Positions 1 to 5,753 of a DNA stretch of 13,412 bases are shown in pieces (positions within the stretch are counted from its first letter, which is position 1; every line of letters begins with the position of its first letter). The notes below the pieces were generated by a model. The model was not told the origin of the DNA, ran no database searches, and worked only from the letters and a program-made list of their open reading frames with translations. The DNA is from Gammaproteobacteria bacterium (GTDB lineage Bacteria; Pseudomonadota; Gammaproteobacteria; SZUA-229): the NCBI GenBank assembly GCA_026998145.1, contig JALTRC010000113.1:1-13412 (forward strand), given 5' to 3'. Both the position numbers and the translations under genes were made by a program.

Positions 1-157
1 TCAGGGCGGTGGCATAGTCTTTTTTTAAATAGGCGCCAAGGCCTTTTTCATAGTCGCTGGGTGGTTTGGCTTTTTTGGCTTTGTGGGTAGTGGCGTCGGC
101 TGTTGCGCATGAAAGGGCAATCAGCAGGCTGAGGGTCAATGAGAGTAGTGCGCGCAT
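1..157 (-). CDS. Secreted Sel1/TPR-like protein, N-terminal fragment
   Basis: Only the first 52 codons are in the window; the gene runs off the left edge. The ATG at 157-155 opens a short hydrophobic signal peptide (MRALLSLTLSLLIALSCATA) with a plausible signal peptidase I cut after ATA. A lysine-rich stretch follows, then residues 35-52 with DYEKGLGAYLKKDYATAL, which resembles the opening helix of a Sel1-like or TPR repeat. Proteins of this type are usually periplasmic scaffolds, but the partner cannot be guessed from this fragment. The cysteine in LSCA does not fit a good lipobox because the -3 residue is Ala, so a lipoprotein is less likely. A TATACT box lies about 30 bases upstream. Signal peptide: seen. 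Repeat family: inferred from a short stretch. Confidence 0.7.
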   Translation of the reverse strand, partial: MRALLSLTLSLLIALSCATADATTHKAKKAKPPSDYEKGLGAYLKKDYATAL

Positions 158-187
158 AAGGCTCAAAATAAAATAATAATGACCTTA

Positions 188-216
188 AGTATAGAGAAAG
201 TTTTACGAATTGCAGC
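188..216 (-). promoter_or_regulatory. Candidate sigma70 promoter for the partial secreted protein
   Basis: On the minus strand TATACT (193-188) is a good -10 hexamer lying between the thioredoxin stop and the start at 157. The -35 is weak: CTGCAA at 215-210, 16 bases away, matches only half of TTGACA. Support is the -10 alone. Confidence 0.35.
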
Positions 217-239
217 TGCTGGCAGGAATTAATAAAACT

Positions 240-584
240 TTATAAATCAGCATGTTCATCAATAAAGTTGAGAATAAACTGTAAGGGTTTTGCGCCGCTG
301 AAGCGAGCCACTTCTTCACCCTTCTGAAACAGGATGATAGTGGGGAAACCGCGCACCTGATATTGCCCGGCCAGCTTCATATTTTCATCCTCATCCACTT
401 CTACCTTGGCCAGTAATACCCTGCCATCATATTCATCAAGGGCCTGTTGCAATATGGGGGCGATTACCCGGCAGGGGGCGCACCAGTCGGCCCACAGGTC
501 AACCAGAACAGGTTGTTGATGGGAAGCCCTGATGACTTTTTCATCAAAGTCATCAAGGTCGACATTAAAAATCGTTTCAGCCAT
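240..584 (-). CDS. Thioredoxin-like protein with WCAPC active site
   Basis: This is a stand-alone thioredoxin fold of 114 residues, close to the usual 105-110. The redox motif is W34-C35-A-P-C38, with the ADW context before it and the cis-proline loop GFPTIILFQKGE near residue 80, so a dithiol-disulfide role in the cytoplasm is well supported. There is no signal peptide. The Ala in place of Gly in WCGPC, and sequence such as LFQKGEEVARFSG, recall the thioredoxin domain of CnoX/YbbN, but the C-terminal TPR region of that family is missing. It starts 3 bases after the stop of the upstream flavoprotein disulfide reductase, with no strong ribosome binding site, so translational coupling is likely. 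That spacing suggests the reductase may be its electron donor (inference). A classical TrxA role is the alternative. Confidence 0.9.
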   Translation of the reverse strand: MAETIFNVDLDDFDEKVIRASHQQPVLVDLWADWCAPCRVIAPILQQALDEYDGRVLLAKVEVDEDENMKLAGQYQVRGFPTIILFQKGEEVARFSGAKPLQFILNFIDEHADL

Positions 585-587
585 GGC

Positions 588-2003
588 TTATGCGTCCAGT
601 GGCTGAATTTCAATCGGCCAGTGGGGTTCTTCCAGTTGCAGCTGGGATTTAAGATTATATAAAGCCGCCTGTAGGGCTTCCTCAATGGTGGGGTGATAAA
701 ACGGCATGGCCAGCAGATCGTTAACGGTCATACCCATTTCAATAGCCCAGCACAGCAGATGCGCCAGATTCTCGCCTTTTACGCTGAACATGCAGGCGCC
801 GAGAATTCTGCCATCGGCTTTATTGCCATACACATGAATCAGGCCGCGATTCTTGCCCATAATCAGCGCCCGGCCTACAGGTGCCAGCTTGACTTCACCG
901 GTGACAAAACTGTCAGCTGGCAGTTGGTTGAGCTGCTGGCCAACCATCACAATATTCGGGTCGGAGAAGGTAATGGCTAAAGGTGTTTTGGGGCGGAAAG
1001 CTTTAGGGCTTTCCTGCATGGCGTTATAGCCGGCTACCCGGCCTTCAAAACCGGCTTCGTGAAGAATAGGCTTACTGCCATTGCAGTCTCCGGCAATAAA
1101 AATATGGCTGTCGCCCAGTTGCATGGTGTGCGGGTTGTATGCCGGGATGCCGTTATCCTGTAGATCAATACCGGCGGCGGGTAAATTTAGCTGAGCAATA
1201 TTCACCTGTCGGCCCATGCTGGCCAGTACCGCATCCACTTCAACGGAATTTTCGCCGGCAGTGACTTTCAGTTTGCCGTTTTCCAGTTCGCTGACCTGTG
1301 CAGGCTGGCCGAGCCATAAAGGCATTTCCCGGCCAATGGTTTCAATCGCCGCCTGATTAACCGCATCATCCTGAATGCCACCGATGTGATTTTGCTGGTC
1401 GATGCCAGTGACTTTTACGCCCAGACGATTCAGCGCCTGACCCAGTTCCAGGCCTATGACGCCCAGACCGATAACCGCCATGGATTCGGGTAGCTGCTCC
1501 AGCTCAAAAATCTCATTTGTTGTAATGACCTTATCCCCAAAGGCTTTCCATTCGTCGGGCACAATGGGGCTGGAGCCGGTGGCAATAATAATTTTTTTCG
1601 CCTTAATGGTTTCCCCGTCATCACTTTGCAGGGTATTGGCATCAATAAAGTGGACGTAGGATTCCAGCAGCTTTTCCGGCGGCAGATGATCGGTGCTGTT
1701 GCCCAGGGTACGATCCACAAAACTATCGCGCAGATCCTGTACATGCTCCATTGCATCTTGTTGATTAAGGCTCAGCTCGTCGCCACCTTCGATGCCTTCC
1801 CGCTCAAAAATGGCTTTGCGGTGAAAATCATCGGCAATCTGAATCAGTACTTTGGACGGCATACAGCCAACACGGGCGCAGGTGGTGCCCAGTTCGCCAC
1901 CGTCGATTAGAAGAAAGTTGTCGGTAAAGCGTTTTACCTGACTCATGGCATACAGGCCGGCACTGCCGGCACCGATAATGGCTACATCTACTTCCCGTGT
2001 CAT
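588..2003 (-). CDS. Dihydrolipoamide-dehydrogenase-like FAD disulfide reductase
   Basis: A pyridine-nucleotide disulfide oxidoreductase of 471 residues, the normal length for dihydrolipoyl dehydrogenases. An N-terminal FAD Rossmann motif IIGAGSAG (9-16) is followed by the redox-active pair C42-ARVG-C47. The NAD-binding motif VIGLGVIGLELG is near 177-188, the second FAD contact IAGDCNG near 303-309, and the C-terminal catalytic HPTIEE places His437 five residues before Glu442, as in Lpd. All catalytic parts are therefore present. The CARVGC form differs from the CLNVGC of the pyruvate dehydrogenase Lpd, and no E1, E2 or glycine-cleavage gene is nearby, so the substrate need not be lipoamide. 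The next gene is a thioredoxin 3 bases downstream. Ribosome binding site GAGGT lies 7 bases before the ATG at 2003. Enzyme class sure; physiological substrate unknown. Confidence 0.9.
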   Translation of the reverse strand: MTREVDVAIIGAGSAGLYAMSQVKRFTDNFLLIDGGELGTTCARVGCMPSKVLIQIADDFHRKAIFEREGIEGGDELSLNQQDAMEHVQDLRDSFVDRTLGNSTDHLPPEKLLESYVHFIDANTLQSDDGETIKAKKIIIATGSSPIVPDEWKAFGDKVITTNEIFELEQLPESMAVIGLGVIGLELGQALNRLGVKVTGIDQQNHIGGIQDDAVNQAAIETIGREMPLWLGQPAQVSELENGKLKVTAGENSVEVDAVLASMGRQVNIAQLNLPAAGIDLQDNGIPAYNPHTMQLGDSHIFIAGDCNGSKPILHEAGFEGRVAGYNAMQESPKAFRPKTPLAITFSDPNIVMVGQQLNQLPADSFVTGEVKLAPVGRALIMGKNRGLIHVYGNKADGRILGACMFSVKGENLAHLLCWAIEMGMTVNDLLAMPFYHPTIEEALQAALYNLKSQLQLEEPHWPIEIQPLDA

Positions 2004-2018
2004 AGGATTACCTCGTTG

Positions 2019-2052
2019 AAAAATTTTCGCTCAAGGATACTTGAGGCGAAAA
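2019..2052 (-). terminator. Probable rho-independent terminator after the NUDIX gene
   Basis: Plus-strand TCAAG (2031-2035) and CTTGA (2040-2044) flank a GATA loop. The stem continues as CGC against GGCG with one bulged G, then a T run against an A run. Read on the minus strand it is followed by a T run at 2023-2019, as expected of an intrinsic terminator. It lies between the NUDIX stop and the flavoprotein start, so it may separate the two units. A short GCCC-ATAA-GGGC hairpin (2065-2076) overlaps the NUDIX stop codon. It could also be a leader structure of the flavoprotein mRNA. Confidence 0.5.
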
Positions 2053-2075
2053 AAACTTGCTACTGCCCATAAGGG

Positions 2076-2639
2076 CTAATAAAGATTTGTGTGGAAGTGG
2101 CCGGCATCATCCCTGATCATTTCGCCATTGTGAATCTGAAACTGCCCCCTGTGTTTATCGGCAAAATAAAGTTGCAGGGTTTGGGTAATCACCGGAAAGG
2201 CAATCTCATCCCAGGGAATCTCCGCCTCACTAAATAAAGCCACTTCCAGGCTTTCGATGCCGGGGCTGGCCTTACCGTCTTTCATCTGGCCCCGGTACAT
2301 TATATAAACCTGGGATATGTGGGGAATACTGAACATGCAGAAAAGTGATGGGGAGAGGATTTCAGCATTGGCTTCTTCCAGGGTTTCTCGCATGCCGCCC
2401 TGCATGGAGGTTTCGCCATTTTCCATAAATCCCGCTGGCAGGGTCCATAAACCATGGCGGGGTTCGATAGCCCGGCGGCAGAGCAGGATTTTATCCTGCC
2501 ATTCGGGAATGCAGCCAACAATATTGCGGGGATTACGGTAATGAATGGTGTTGCAATCATTACAGATATAGCGGGGTAGATGGTCGCCGGGCGGTATTTT
2601 CAGGCTGACGCTGGCGCCGCAGTGGCTACAAAAATTCAT
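2076..2639 (-). CDS. NUDIX hydrolase with N-terminal zinc ribbon
   Basis: A 187-residue protein with two parts. Residues 1-35 hold a four-cysteine zinc ribbon (C4-x2-C7 and C26-x2-C29), of the kind seen in NudC-like and ADP-ribose-pyrophosphatase-like NUDIX enzymes. Residues 38-165 form the NUDIX fold. The NUDIX box begins at G70, with E76 six residues later and then R84-E85-T-L-E88-E89, which supplies the metal-binding glutamates; the usual Gly after the EE pair is replaced (EEANA). Such enzymes cut nucleoside diphosphates linked to another group, using Mg or Mn. The substrate cannot be read from sequence; NAD(H), ADP-ribose and nucleotide sugars are all possible. It is transcribed divergently from the PilZ gene, with about 90 bases between starts, and followed by a probable terminator. 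Confidence 0.92.
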   Translation of the reverse strand: MNFCSHCGASVSLKIPPGDHLPRYICNDCNTIHYRNPRNIVGCIPEWQDKILLCRRAIEPRHGLWTLPAGFMENGETSMQGGMRETLEEANAEILSPSLFCMFSIPHISQVYIMYRGQMKDGKASPGIESLEVALFSEAEIPWDEIAFPVITQTLQLYFADKHRGQFQIHNGEMIRDDAGHFHTNLY

Positions 2640-2665
2640 TCGACTTACTCAATGATGACAGGAAA

Positions 2666-2695
2666 TTTACATTTATTGATGAGTGCGAGTATATT
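2666..2695 (+). promoter_or_regulatory. Candidate sigma70 promoter for the PilZ gene
   Basis: TTTACA (2666-2671) matches TTGACA at five of six positions and TATATT (2690-2695) matches TATAAT at five of six, with an 18-base spacer. Transcription would begin near 2702, downstream of which the PilZ starts lie. A minus-strand TATACT (2693-2688) overlaps this -10 and could serve the divergent NUDIX gene, though I find no good -35 for it. Confidence 0.5.
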
Positions 2696-2731
2696 ACGAA
2701 TAAGAAGTCAGTGATATTGGAATGGATGAGT

Positions 2732-3106
2732 ATGGATAATTCAGAAAGACGTCGGCATATTCGTTTGCAGAGTGATGAAAAACTGTTTGTACAGGTTGTG
2801 GCGGCCAGTGAATCCCCCGAGCTGGTGGGTAAAACCTATTTTTGCAAAACCCTGGATGTTTCCGAATCAGGCCTGAAAATCACCGTACAGCATTGTGTAC
2901 CCCAGGGTTGTGAAGTTGAGCTGTGGGTGCAGGTACAAAGCACTGCAAAAAAATATTTTCTGCAGGGGCTTACCCAGTGGTGTGATGACCTTGAGCAGGC
3001 GGATGGGCATTTTGAGCTGGGCATCCGTTTAAGTGATGCGAGTAAAAGTGATTTCAAACAATGGCAGTATTTATTTGATGGTCATATCAATCGTTTTCTA
3101 AATTAG
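2732..3106 (+). CDS. PilZ-domain protein, predicted cyclic-di-GMP receptor
   Basis: A small single-domain PilZ protein. The cyclic-di-GMP binding signature is complete: an ERRRHIRL stretch at the N-terminus supplies RxxxR, and DVSESG about 30 residues later supplies D/NxSxxG. A later LGIRL strand fits the PilZ beta barrel. It has no transmembrane segment, so it is a cytoplasmic adaptor whose partner is not visible here. Three in-frame starts exist: GTG 2711, ATG 2726 and ATG 2732. I prefer 2732 (124 residues) because TGGA lies just upstream and the protein then begins MDNSERRRHIR, typical of the family; the first would give 131 residues. All keep the motif. The candidate promoter at 2666-2695 would place any of these starts in the transcript. 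It is followed by an unknown gene that appears to have its own promoter. Confidence 0.88.
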   Translation: MDNSERRRHIRLQSDEKLFVQVVAASESPELVGKTYFCKTLDVSESGLKITVQHCVPQGCEVELWVQVQSTAKKYFLQGLTQWCDDLEQADGHFELGIRLSDASKSDFKQWQYLFDGHINRFLN

Positions 3107-3142
3107 GGAAACTCTGAACCCTTGAGAAAATTTCCAGGGTGC

Positions 3143-3179
3143 TTCAAATTTTTGTCACAGGCCTGTGATAAACTGCGCC
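3143..3179 (+). promoter_or_regulatory. Candidate extended -10 promoter with GC-rich discriminator
   Basis: TTCAAA (3143-3148) is a partial -35. The -10 is GATAAA (3167-3172), preceded by TG at 3164-3165 to give an extended -10. CTGCGCC follows directly at 3173-3179. The same seven bases directly follow TATAAT in the typA promoter, which supports this register. The -10 lies inside the palindrome 3151-3172. Confidence 0.5.
3151..3172 (+). promoter_or_regulatory. Palindromic operator-like site over the -10 box
   Basis: The core TCACAGGCCTGTGA (3155-3168) is a perfect 14-base palindrome. Adding TTT on the left (3151-3153) and AAA on the right (3170-3172) extends it to 22 bases with a single mismatched pair (3154/3169). 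The right half contains the proposed extended -10, so a dimeric repressor bound here should block transcription of the next gene. The half-sites TCACA and TGTGA are in the opposite order to a CRP site. The regulator is not identifiable. Confidence 0.5.
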
Positions 3180-3215
3180 TCAATTTCTGTTGAACTGTCT
3201 AAAGTGGAAAGCAAA

Positions 3216-3896
3216 TTGAGCACAGAAGATACAAGCGAAAGTGAAAACGAACTGGAAGAGCTGGTGCTAAGAGAAAGTATCGTTAGCGCAACCGGTTTAA
3301 CTGACAGCAATGTGCAGATTGGTATCAAAGGTGACCCGTCATTAAGGGAAACCACGCTGGAGCGTAAACGCTACGAAAGCCCGGTTGATAAAGTCATGCC
3401 CGAGCTGATTAACAGCCTGCAGGATATTCTGCTTAACCGCAGCACCTACCGGGTTTTTATCGGCTTTAATTCCGGTGAAATTCGCACCCATTCTATTTTT
3501 GATCCCCTGCGTCAGGAAATACACGCGGCTGAAAAACTGGCGGACAAGGCCTATATTGAACGGCATTTTCCGCAGATTGATTATGTCGATAAAATTCAGG
3601 GAATGCGGGATGTATACAGCTGTGTGCGTAATAGCAAGATGTTTGAAAAGGTGCCGGGCTACTGGCTGAATATTTTTAACAAGCGTCATGCTTCCTGGGA
3701 GCCGATGACAGAAGATGAAATTAAAACCATTCTGTCATCGCTGGAAATTATGCGTGAATTGCCGGATTTTTATTTGCGTAATATCAGCATCTGTATCGTG
3801 CAGGACATGGTGAGAATGCAGTTTAACTGTGATGGTACGCAGATTATCAGCGCTGAAAATTATCAGAAGTTTATTGAAGATAATATGCCCAGTTAA
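3216..3896 (+). CDS. Uncharacterised cytoplasmic protein
   Basis: I do not recognise this family. Translation from TTG 3216 gives 226 residues. The upstream GTG at 3165, which would give 243, falls inside the proposed -10 box and palindrome, so it is unlikely to be translated; TTG 3216 has GTGGAA 7 bases before it. The N-terminal 25 residues are very acidic (EDTSESENELEEL). The rest is soluble and mixed in character, with no signal peptide or membrane segment. Marked stretches are YRVFIGFNSGEIRTHSIFDP and a helical region around EIHAAEKLADKAYIERHFP. The stop codon abuts the ribosome binding site of the following lipoprotein gene, so the two are probably cotranscribed. It lies after a PilZ gene, which may hint at signalling but proves nothing. 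Reading frame well supported by length and codon use; function unknown. Confidence 0.75.
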   Translation: MSTEDTSESENELEELVLRESIVSATGLTDSNVQIGIKGDPSLRETTLERKRYESPVDKVMPELINSLQDILLNRSTYRVFIGFNSGEIRTHSIFDPLRQEIHAAEKLADKAYIERHFPQIDYVDKIQGMRDVYSCVRNSKMFEKVPGYWLNIFNKRHASWEPMTEDEIKTILSSLEIMRELPDFYLRNISICIVQDMVRMQFNCDGTQIISAENYQKFIEDNMPS

Positions 3897-3910
3897 GGGA
3901 GTTGTGAGTC

Positions 3911-4099
3911 ATGATAGTAATAAGAGGCGGGTTCGTTGTATTAACAGTCTGTCTGTTATCTGCCTGTGGAAATGAAAATATCCAGCGAAGCACCTATGAG
4001 GTATTACAGCAGCGCAGTTGTATTGAGCAGGAAGGTCAGGCCCAGTGTGAAGAAACATCACAGCCGGATTATGATGCCTATCAACGTGAGCGTAAATAA
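3911..4099 (+). CDS. Small predicted lipoprotein
   Basis: A 62-residue protein with a lipoprotein signal: hydrophobic VVLTVCLLSA ending in the lipobox L-S-A-C19, then GNEN. Mature length is only 44 residues, polar, with two further cysteines (RSCIEQEGQAQCEE) that could form a disulfide in the periplasm. The residue after Cys is Gly rather than Asp, so transport to the outer membrane is expected by the Lol rule. The ribosome binding site AAGGGAG (3895-3901) begins in the stop codon of the upstream gene, and the gap is 14 bases, so it is likely the last gene of that unit. The family is not recognised. It converges with mlaA, with 21 bases between stops and no clear terminator. Confidence 0.78.
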   Translation: MIVIRGGFVVLTVCLLSACGNENIQRSTYEVLQQRSCIEQEGQAQCEETSQPDYDAYQRERK

Positions 4100-4120
4100 T
4101 TAGCCGGGGTTAGTCAGGCA

Positions 4121-4885
4121 CTATTCAGAAAATAAATCTTCTTCGCTAAAGCCGCCATCGTCTTCTGGCGGGTTCCCGTCAAACACCAGGCTCTTACGCT
4201 TCTGTAAATAAGCTTCCCGAATAAAACTGTATTTATCCAGTGCTGCTTCTTCCAGCACCGCTTCGGCTTTTAGCAGGCCGGCGCGGGTATCCACCGCATC
4301 CAGCGTCACCATTCCCCAAACCGCCTGTGAATTTTTGTGGGAAGGGGGTGGGAAACCTTTTTGCAAATTCTTATAAACCGGGTCGAAATAGCTGCTGTCT
4401 ACAGCCAGACCGCCCGTGTCACGAATCGTGCTGGGGCCAAGAAACGGCAATACAAAATAAGGCCCGGCAGGTACTCCCCAGTAGCCCAGTGTCTGGCCGA
4501 AATCCTCATGATTTTTTTCCAGCCCCATATCGCTGGCCCAGTCGATTAATCCAAACAGGCCCAGAGTGGAGTTAATAATAAAGCGCCCTGTATCTTTAAG
4601 GCTTTGCACAAATTTTAGTTGCAGCAGATCATTGGCAATCACCAGCACGTCATCCAGATTGCTAAAAAAATTGCCTACGCCCTTCTGGGCAAAATCCGGG
4701 GTGATGGCATCATAACCCTGGGCAACCGGTTTGAGCAGGTAGCGATCAAAGCTGTCGTTAAAACGATAGACGCTGCGATTATAAGACTCAAAAGGATCAT
4801 TATCCGCCGGCGGCCCATCAAGGGTGGCGCAACTAGTGAGGAACATTGACAGCAATGAGATGAAAAGTATCAGGAAGTGTTTCAT
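4121..4885 (-). CDS. mlaA: MlaA (VacJ) phospholipid-removing outer-membrane lipoprotein
   Basis: MlaA sits in the outer membrane with porin and removes mislocalised phospholipids from the outer leaflet, passing them to periplasmic MlaC and the inner-membrane MlaFEDB complex. The 254-residue protein has a lipoprotein signal with lipobox L-T-S-C19, then the family opening DPFESYNRSVYRFND, a glycine- and leucine-rich amphipathic region (STLGLFGLIDWASDMGL) that makes the donut and ridge in known structures, and the conserved GQTLGYWGVPAGPYFVLPFLG block. The length is typical. A C-terminal acidic tail of about 20 residues is extra and probably disordered. The other mla genes are not in this window, which is common because mlaA is often unlinked. 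It is divergent from a PlsC-like acyltransferase. No strong ribosome binding site is visible before the ATG at 4885. Confidence 0.95.
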   Translation of the reverse strand: MKHFLILFISLLSMFLTSCATLDGPPADNDPFESYNRSVYRFNDSFDRYLLKPVAQGYDAITPDFAQKGVGNFFSNLDDVLVIANDLLQLKFVQSLKDTGRFIINSTLGLFGLIDWASDMGLEKNHEDFGQTLGYWGVPAGPYFVLPFLGPSTIRDTGGLAVDSSYFDPVYKNLQKGFPPPSHKNSQAVWGMVTLDAVDTRAGLLKAEAVLEEAALDKYSFIREAYLQKRKSLVFDGNPPEDDGGFSEEDLFSE

Positions 4886-4991
4886 ATTAAGGCTTTAGGA
4901 ATCGTTTGCTAAAGGGTACAACAGATTATGATAAAGGAGAATACAGGGAATTGGCCTATACTTGTTTTAATTTATTCAGGGATATTGAAAA

Positions 4992-5741
4992 ATGTTCTAT
5001 TACACGGCGCGTAGCCTGAAGCTGCTGGCATTATGGACGGATTTTATCGCATTCACCGTGCTGATGTATGGGCTTTCATGGTTGCCCCATCGATATTTAC
5101 AGAGCTGGTATCCAGCCCTGTTTCGCCTCTGGAGCAAGGCCTTTGTGCGTGCCCTGGATGTTGACCTTAAGCTGCACCAGAAAAATCTGCATCCGCTACC
5201 CCGGCAATATATATTGATTGCCAACCATCCTTCAGCTTTTGAAGATATTGGCATTCCGGCGCTTTTTAATGCCCATTCGCTGGCCAAGGCCGAGGTTCGT
5301 CACTGGTGGATTGTCGGACGTATTTCGGCCGCATCGGGTACTCTGTATGTACAACGGGAAAGCAGGGAGTCACGCAAGCAGGCTGCACAGAAAATGCTGG
5401 ATGAGATTAAGGCGGGTAAAAATATAGCCCTGTATCCAGAGGGTGGCTGCAAGGGGCGGCGTATATTTGAATCTTTTCGTTATGGGGCCTTTGATGCCTC
5501 AATTAAAACCGGTGTACCCATCTTGCCGGTCTTTATCCATTATGAGGCGCAGGATGATTTTGAATGGCGGGATCCGCAAACCCTAGTCGATAAAATTATA
5601 GATTTTTTAACGACTCAGAACAGCACGGCAAATTATTATGTATTCGATGCAATTGAACCGGAGCAATTTGAAAACAAGGAAGCCTTTACCGAATATACCT
5701 GGCAGCTTTATAAAAGCTGGCAGAAAAAATATCTGGAGTAA
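4992..5741 (+). CDS. PlsC-like lysophospholipid/glycerol-phosphate acyltransferase
   Basis: A 249-residue member of the PlsC acyltransferase superfamily, which transfers acyl chains to lysophosphatidate or related lyso-lipids at the inner membrane. An N-terminal hydrophobic segment (residues 11-31) probably anchors it. The four family blocks are visible: motif I NHPSAFED (78-85), motif II GTLYVQR (116-122), motif III YPEGG (148-152) and motif IV VPILPV (175-180). Motif I is odd: His79 is followed at the usual HX4D position by Glu84, with Asp85 one residue later. Motif III reads EGGC instead of EGTR. The acceptor may therefore differ from that of housekeeping PlsC. AGGGA 10 bases before the ATG is the ribosome binding site. 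The stop is 12 bases before the CheW-LysM gene, suggesting an operon. Confidence 0.88.
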   Translation: MFYYTARSLKLLALWTDFIAFTVLMYGLSWLPHRYLQSWYPALFRLWSKAFVRALDVDLKLHQKNLHPLPRQYILIANHPSAFEDIGIPALFNAHSLAKAEVRHWWIVGRISAASGTLYVQRESRESRKQAAQKMLDEIKAGKNIALYPEGGCKGRRIFESFRYGAFDASIKTGVPILPVFIHYEAQDDFEWRDPQTLVDKIIDFLTTQNSTANYYVFDAIEPEQFENKEAFTEYTWQLYKSWQKKYLE

Positions 5742-5753
5742 AACCCTGAAACC

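Noticed and set aside
588..2003. Mercuric reductase or glutathione reductase
   Set aside because: The CARVGC motif and HPTIEE end fit the Lpd-like group; there is no N-terminal heavy-metal domain, C-terminal vicinal cysteine pair or mer gene nearby.
3118..3140. Terminator after the PilZ gene
   Set aside because: Only ACCCT/AGGGT pair, the interior pairs poorly, and the T run is separated by about eight bases.
3155..3168. CRP/Vfr binding site
   Set aside because: CRP sites are TGTGA-N6-TCACA; here the half-sites are in the opposite order with a four-base centre.
3165..3215. N-terminal extension of the unknown gene from GTG 3165
   Set aside because: The codon lies within the proposed -10 box and the palindrome and would not be in the transcript; TTG 3216 has a better-placed purine-rich site.
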